From Synechococcus sp. HW_metabat.21 (GTDB lineage: Bacteria; Cyanobacteriota; Cyanobacteriia; PCC-6307; Cyanobiaceae): DNA of 7,421 nucleotides. The position numbers were made by a program, and so were the translations under genes. Shown in pieces: positions 5,522 to 7,421 of the stretch (positions within the stretch are counted from its first letter, which is position 1; each line of letters starts with the position of its first letter). Where the stretch lies: assembly GCA_018623875.1 (NCBI GenBank), contig JAAZUZ010000077.1, positions 1 through 7,421 of the forward strand. Reading direction: 5' to 3'. The notes below the pieces were generated by a model. That model was not told the DNA's origin. It worked only from the letters and a program-made list of their open reading frames with translations, and ran no database searches.

Positions 5522-5707
5522 ATCGCCATCAGCCTTCCAGCCTCCGACCTGGCGCACTTGGCCCGCTGTGCCTGGCTTCGCCAGCAGTGCGCCAGCGACA
5601 GCGAGCGCGCCAACCGTGAGTTCGCAACGCTGCTGATGTGGCACCAAGCCGCCAGCAACCCAGGGGCTAGCGCGGGGGCTGGGCCGTGGTCGTCAAGACC
5701 GTCGTAG
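5522..5707 (+). CDS. Small helical protein without a normal start codon
   Basis: The frame encodes SLPASDLAHLARCAWLRQQC, then ASDSERANREFATLLMWHQA, which looks like a genuine pair of amphipathic helices. It continues as a low-complexity tail, SNPGASAGAGPWSSRPS, to a TAG at 5705-5707. The open frame begins after a TAG at 5504-5506, and the only start-like codons are ATC (5519 and 5522, preceded by AAGG) and a TTG at 5558 inside the first helix. The left boundary given is the second ATC and is uncertain. The last 41 bp overlap the 3' end of the convergent cupin gene. The absence of a start and the disordered tail suggest either decay of a once-intact gene (lost start and lost stop) or an unusual start. 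No function is suggested. Confidence 0.42.
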   Translation: MAISLPASDLAHLARCAWLRQQCASDSERANREFATLLMWHQAASNPGASAGAGPWSSRPS

Positions 5708-6134
5708 GGGAGCCCTCGACACCCGCGTAGAACACCACCAGCTCGACAGGCTGCGTCCCCAGGGCACGGCCTGTATGAATGGTGTTCACCACCTCGATCA
5801 AGGCCTCACCCTCGCGAAAGGTGCGACTGGAACCGTCGGCCAACTCCAGGGACAAGGCCCCCTTAAGGATCACAGCGGCGTTGATGACCGGATGCCAGTG
5901 CAGCGGCAGACGCACCCCGGCCGGGATCGTGATGCGCAGCACCTTGACCTGGGGTTGACCGTCTGGATAGCGGGGCAGGGTTCGGCCATCCCACTCCTTG
6001 CTGGAGCTGGCGAGTTCCGTCACCTCAACACCAAGCGCAGCTGCCCCGTGGCCGTCGTGGGCCTGGAGCGCCAAAGGGAAGCTGGCGCACAGGCCAGCCA
6101 GGGCCAAAGGGGTTAGCCACGAGCAACGCTTCAT
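5667..6134 (-). CDS. Secreted cupin-domain protein (155 aa)
   Basis: The product starts with a signal peptide, MKRCSWLTPLALAGLCASFP LALQA, with likely cleavage after residue 25, giving a mature end HDGHG that could hold metal. A single cupin beta-barrel follows: IPAGVRLPLHWHPVINAAVI (70-89) carries the HxH pair (H79, H81), G92 ends motif 1, and EGEALIEVVNTIHTGR (108-123) carries the third histidine (H120) of motif 2. The usual motif-1 glutamate is absent (NAAV in its place), so metal ligation would be three-His only. The strand VELVVFYAGVEGSPTTV closes the fold. Homologues of this type, ending VVFYAG-x-G-P-T, are common in cyanobacteria, without a known reaction. The ATG at 6134 is preferred over a GTG at 6167 because it begins the signal peptide and has AGGA ten bases upstream. 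It is divergent from the 32-aa gene, 24 bp away. Confidence 0.87.
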   Translation of the reverse strand: MKRCSWLTPLALAGLCASFPLALQAHDGHGAAALGVEVTELASSSKEWDGRTLPRYPDGQPQVKVLRITIPAGVRLPLHWHPVINAAVILKGALSLELADGSSRTFREGEALIEVVNTIHTGRALGTQPVELVVFYAGVEGSPTTVLTTTAQPPR

Positions 6135-6158
6135 GGGCGCGCGTCCTAGAAGGGATCC

Positions 6159-6257
6159 ATGGAACACGTTTTATTGGCCTTTTTGGCCTTTGGAGCCGCC
6201 GTGTTGAGCCTCTTGGCCTGGATGGTGGCCGCCTTCACGAGCGACCGGATGCGCTAG
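6159..6257 (+). CDS. 32-aa single-span membrane microprotein
   Basis: The product MEHVLLAFLAFGAAVLSLLA, WMVAAFTSDRMR is one hydrophobic helix (residues 4-26) with a short acidic front and a basic tail. The start has one of the best ribosome-binding sites in the window: AGAAGGG ending four bases before the ATG. The frame contains a tandem 9-bp repeat, TTGGCCTTT twice (6174-6191), coding LAF-LAF. It diverges from the cupin gene across 24 bp, and 87 of its 99 bp lie antisense to the 3' end of the gene at 6171-6407. Size and layout recall the one-helix subunits of photosystems or cytochrome b6f, but the sequence does not match PetN, PetL, PetM, PsbM or PsbT as I know them. Function unknown. Confidence 0.6.
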   Translation: MEHVLLAFLAFGAAVLSLLAWMVAAFTSDRMR

Positions 6258-6407
6258 CTCCATCAGCTCCGCATCCACCACCACCAAGGGCTCCCCAGGC
6301 CGGGAGCGACGCGCCTGGGCCAAGGCCTGCTCACGGTTTTCCGCCTGCACCGAGTGCGGGCCAGCCGCATCGGCATTGCAACTCCAGACCTGATAGCGCC
6401 GAGGCAT
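6171..6407 (-). CDS. Small hypothetical protein (78 aa), C-terminus doubtful
   Basis: The first 50 or so residues look genuine: MPRRYQVWSCNADAAGPHSV, QAENREQALAQARRSRPGEP, LVVVDAELMELAHP. The order strand, helix, strand (YQVWSC / REQALAQARR / PLVVVDAEL) suggests a small alpha/beta domain. After about residue 55 the sequence turns into a Gly/His/Gln-rich tail ending KGQKGQ, which is the mirror of the 32-aa gene on the other strand, so the ancestral stop may have been lost near 6245. The ATG at 6407 is chosen; a GTG at 6440 is possible but adds an unlikely lead. A small inverted repeat, CGAGGG/CCCTCG (6414-6430), sits just upstream. Family not recognised. Confidence 0.6.
   Translation of the reverse strand: MPRRYQVWSCNADAAGPHSVQAENREQALAQARRSRPGEPLVVVDAELMELAHPVAREGGHHPGQEAQHGGSKGQKGQ
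6174..6191 (+). repeat. Tandem 9-bp repeat inside the 32-aa gene
   Basis: TTGGCCTTT occurs twice in direct tandem. It codes Leu-Ala-Phe twice on the plus strand and Lys-Gly-Gln twice on the minus strand, just before that gene's TAA. A 9-bp duplication keeps both frames; replication slippage is the simplest origin. Confidence 0.7.
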
Positions 6408-6440
6408 GGCGAGCGAGGGGTGGACCCTCGTCCTAGCCAC

Positions 6441-6606
6441 GCCGCCGCAAAGCGGAACACAAACCCTGCAAGCGGCAAGGAAAGCCGATGGGCGTCGCTA
6501 GGGATTGGGACCAGACGCTGGCTCCGTGCTCCTGCTCACCGATCCCATCGAATTGATCTGGGGAATCGCGGGACTGTTGAAGGCGTCCCTCTGGGATGAA
6601 CCCAGC
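6441..6606. other. Spacer, no convincing gene
   Basis: This 166-bp stretch lies between the 78-aa gene and the yccF stop. One plus-strand frame reads VLLLTDPIELIWGIAGLLKA around 6526-6585, which resembles a hydrophobic helix, but it has no supported start and runs without a stop into the antisense of yccF, so it is not called. No promoter or terminator is clear. Confidence 0.35.
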
Positions 6607-7008
6607 TCAACGCTTCGGGACGACTGTCATCCCGACCGGAGCCAGCGCAATCTGGGCCAACTTGATGTGCTGCAGGCCAAAGGGAATCCCCACAACCGTC
6701 AGGAAGCAGGCCAAGGCTGAGGTCAGGTGACCAATCGCAAGCCACAAGCCCGCCACGAGGAACCAAATCACGTTCCCGAGCGTCCCCAGGGAACCGGTGC
6801 CCCAATCGTGGCGGCCGGTCAGAGCCTGGCGTGAGATCGCCTCCTGACCGAAGGGCCAGAAGGAGAAATTGCCAATCACGAAGCAGGAGCGAGCCCAGGG
6901 CAAGCCGACAACGCTGATGGCACAGAGCAGACCAGCGAGCCACCAACCAAGGCCCATGACCAATCCGCCCAGGACAAACCAGAGCAGGTTGAAGAGGAAG
7001 CGAAACAC
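6607..7008 (-). CDS. yccF: YccF family inner-membrane protein
   Basis: A 133-residue membrane protein matching the YccF domain family, built of two similar halves: LLWFVLGGLVMGLGWWLAGL (8-27) with VVGLPWARSCFVIGNFSFWPFG (33-54), and NVIWFLVAGLWLAIGHLTSA (79-98) with VVGIPFGLQHIKLAQIALAP (105-124). The repeated pattern WF-L-G-W-A-GH/L... followed by VGxP marks the internal duplication. Three to four membrane segments are expected. No biochemical function is established for the family. The start is taken as GTG (7006-7008), which begins MFRFLFNLLWFVLGG as in relatives; a longer open frame to 7242 adds sequence that is not protein-like and overlaps the plus-strand operon. E. coli YccF is slightly longer (about 148 aa). 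It diverges from the hli operon across 99 bp. Confidence 0.88.
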   Translation of the reverse strand: MFRFLFNLLWFVLGGLVMGLGWWLAGLLCAISVVGLPWARSCFVIGNFSFWPFGQEAISRQALTGRHDWGTGSLGTLGNVIWFLVAGLWLAIGHLTSALACFLTVVGIPFGLQHIKLAQIALAPVGMTVVPKR

Positions 7009-7053
7009 AGCGCGCCGCAGCAGCTGACGGGACTGTCGAGCCAACCCAACAGC

Positions 7054-7083
7054 TTGCCAAAGCCAGTTACATACAGTTACATT
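7054..7083 (+). promoter_or_regulatory. Predicted promoter of the hli operon
   Basis: TTGCCA (7054-7059) as -35, an 18-bp spacer and TACATT (7078-7083) as -10 would start transcription near 7090, leaving a leader of about 18 nt before the ATG at 7108 and no ribosome-binding site. The -10 lies inside the second HLR1 repeat. Confidence 0.5.
7066..7083 (+). promoter_or_regulatory. HLR1 box (RpaB binding site), perfect match
   Basis: GTTACATACAGTTACATT fits the published HLR1 consensus, (G/T)TTACA(T/A)(T/A)NN(G/T)TTACA(T/A)(T/A), at every position: two GTTACA half-sites with a 10-bp period. HLR1 is bound by the cyanobacterial response regulator RpaB, which represses hli-type genes in low light when the site overlaps the core promoter and releases them on high light. 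Here the box overlaps the predicted -10 and spacer, the repressing arrangement. It lies 24 bp before the first gene of the operon and 57 bp from the divergent yccF start, so yccF could also be affected. Confidence 0.88.
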
Positions 7084-7107
7084 TGCTTTACGTTTCGCAA
7101 CACCGCC

Positions 7108-7224
7108 ATGGAAGCCGACTACGGGATGGCCATCACCGCGATGGTTGTCATGGGCGCTCTCCTCACCGCCGGGGTGGTGTACGTCCTCTCCCGCCCCAGC
7201 GATCTGGGCCCCACCCGCAAATAA
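7108..7224 (+). CDS. 38-aa single-span microprotein, first in hli operon
   Basis: The product MEADYGMAITAMVVMGALLT, AGVVYVLSRPSDLGPTRK has an acidic front (E2, D4), one hydrophobic helix (residues 6-27) and a polar tail with SRPSDLGP. By the positive-inside rule the tail faces the cytoplasm or stroma side. The composition is Met- and Val-rich and strongly protein-like. It begins 24 bp after the HLR1 box, has no ribosome-binding site, and is followed after 2 bp by the 25-aa gene. Membership in an hli operon suggests a part in thylakoid photoprotection or pigment-protein assembly. The family is not one I can name, and Hlip chlorophyll-binding residues (ExxNGR) are absent. Confidence 0.78.
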   Translation: MEADYGMAITAMVVMGALLTAGVVYVLSRPSDLGPTRK

Positions 7225-7226
7225 CG

Positions 7227-7304
7227 ATGGCGCTGACCGCACTCCTTCTCTTCGTCGGCTGGATCGCCGCCTCGCTGCTCAAACCCGCTCCTCAACAGTC
7301 ATGA
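7227..7304 (+). CDS. 25-aa membrane microprotein coupled to hli
   Basis: The product MALTALLLFVGWIAASLLKP, APQQS is essentially one hydrophobic helix (residues 2-18) with a Lys-Pro exit and a polar tail. It starts 2 bp after the stop of the 38-aa gene, and its stop overlaps the start of hli in an ATGA arrangement (7301-7304), so its translation would be coupled to hli. That tight spacing on both sides is the main evidence that it is translated, since 25 codons alone prove little. It could instead serve only as a leader that passes ribosomes to hli. No family recognised. Confidence 0.62.
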   Translation: MALTALLLFVGWIAASLLKPAPQQS

Positions 7305-7421
7305 ACACCAACCAAGTCACCGACCAGTGGTGCCAGAACCGCGCCGAAGAGCAAATTCACCAGCAACAGCTCCAGAACGTTGAGCGCTTCAACGGCCGGA
7401 TGGCGATGCTCGGCATCGTGA
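7301..7421 (+). CDS. hli: High-light-inducible protein (Hlip/Scp), 5' part
   Basis: Forty codons are present before the window ends. A hydrophilic lead, MNTNQVTDQWCQNRAEEQIH, is followed by QQQLQNVERFNGRMAMLGIV. The ERFNGRMAMLG stretch is the start of the chlorophyll-binding helix of the LHC/Hlip family (ExxNGRxAMxG), where the Glu, Asn and Arg bind chlorophyll and pair the helices. Hlips are single-helix thylakoid proteins that bind chlorophyll and beta-carotene, quench energy, and help photosystem II assembly and chlorophyll recycling under high light. The ATG overlaps the previous stop (ATGA). Expression is expected to be controlled by the HLR1 box at 7066. The second half of the helix and the C-terminus are cut off, so the subtype cannot be given. 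Confidence 0.9.
   Translation, partial: MNTNQVTDQWCQNRAEEQIHQQQLQNVERFNGRMAMLGIV

Noticed and set aside
5267..5647. 126-codon minus-strand frame
   Set aside because: It overlaps the membrane-protein frame at 5278-5424 in another register and the plus-strand helical frame; the product is Gly/Cys/Arg-rich without structure.
6505..6720. Plus-strand frame with a hydrophobic stretch (LLLTDPIELIWGIAGLLKAS)
   Set aside because: The stretch looks helix-like, but the start is unsupported and the frame runs into the antisense of yccF without a stop; kept only as a note.
6536..7060. 174-codon minus-strand frame in another register of yccF
   Set aside because: yccF reads in a different frame with clear family motifs; this product has none.
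7009..7242. Upstream extension of the yccF frame
   Set aside because: The added residues are not protein-like (His/Gly-rich, antisense to the 38-aa gene), and the family start motif begins at the GTG at 7008.
1..7421. CRISPR array, transposase, phage or rRNA/tRNA genes
   Set aside because: No regularly spaced repeats, no transposase or integrase frames, and no RNA gene signatures were seen.

Overview
The window looks like high-GC picocyanobacterial DNA (Cyanobium or freshwater/coastal Synechococcus type). The evidence is a BicA-like SulP bicarbonate transporter, a high-light-inducible protein (Hlip) with a perfect HLR1 box upstream, a DUF3104-type protein, a bestrophin-like channel, one HIP1 octamer (GCGATCGC), and many very small, tightly packed membrane proteins. 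This assignment rests on gene content and sequence style only; no search was possible.

Layout. Left edge (1-449): the 5' end of a small minus-strand membrane protein diverges from an 80-aa plus-strand membrane protein. 450-873: a probable 71-aa soluble protein, then a spacer with a HIP1 site. 874-2880: bicA (12-14 membrane segments plus STAS domain), followed after 24 bp by a secreted four-cysteine miniprotein. 2881-3134: a gene-free, hairpin-rich stretch with a strong, probably bidirectional terminator. 3135-3478: two plus-strand genes for single-span proteins of 45 and 44 aa. 3507-4183: three small soluble proteins on the minus strand (53 aa, 60 aa, DUF3104), probably one transcription unit. 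4207-5145: a bestrophin/UPF0187 anion channel, divergent from that unit. 5278-5707: two divergent small reading frames that look coding but have no ordinary start codon. 5667-6134: a secreted cupin (minus). 6159-6407: a 32-aa membrane microprotein (plus) lying almost wholly antisense to the 3' end of a 78-aa minus-strand gene. 6607-7008: yccF (minus). 7108-7421: two microproteins and the start of an hli gene, in a compact operon.

How the genes may work together. BicA brings Na+ and HCO3- into the cell for the CO2-concentrating mechanism. Bestrophins are anion channels, and in Chlamydomonas thylakoid bestrophins serve bicarbonate delivery, so having both within 4.4 kb suggests a shared role in inorganic-carbon handling; this is inference. 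The right-hand operon is very probably controlled by RpaB through HLR1, linking two undescribed single-span microproteins to the high-light response. The most notable feature overall is the density of small proteins: at least eleven genes encode 80 residues or fewer, several too short for routine annotation.
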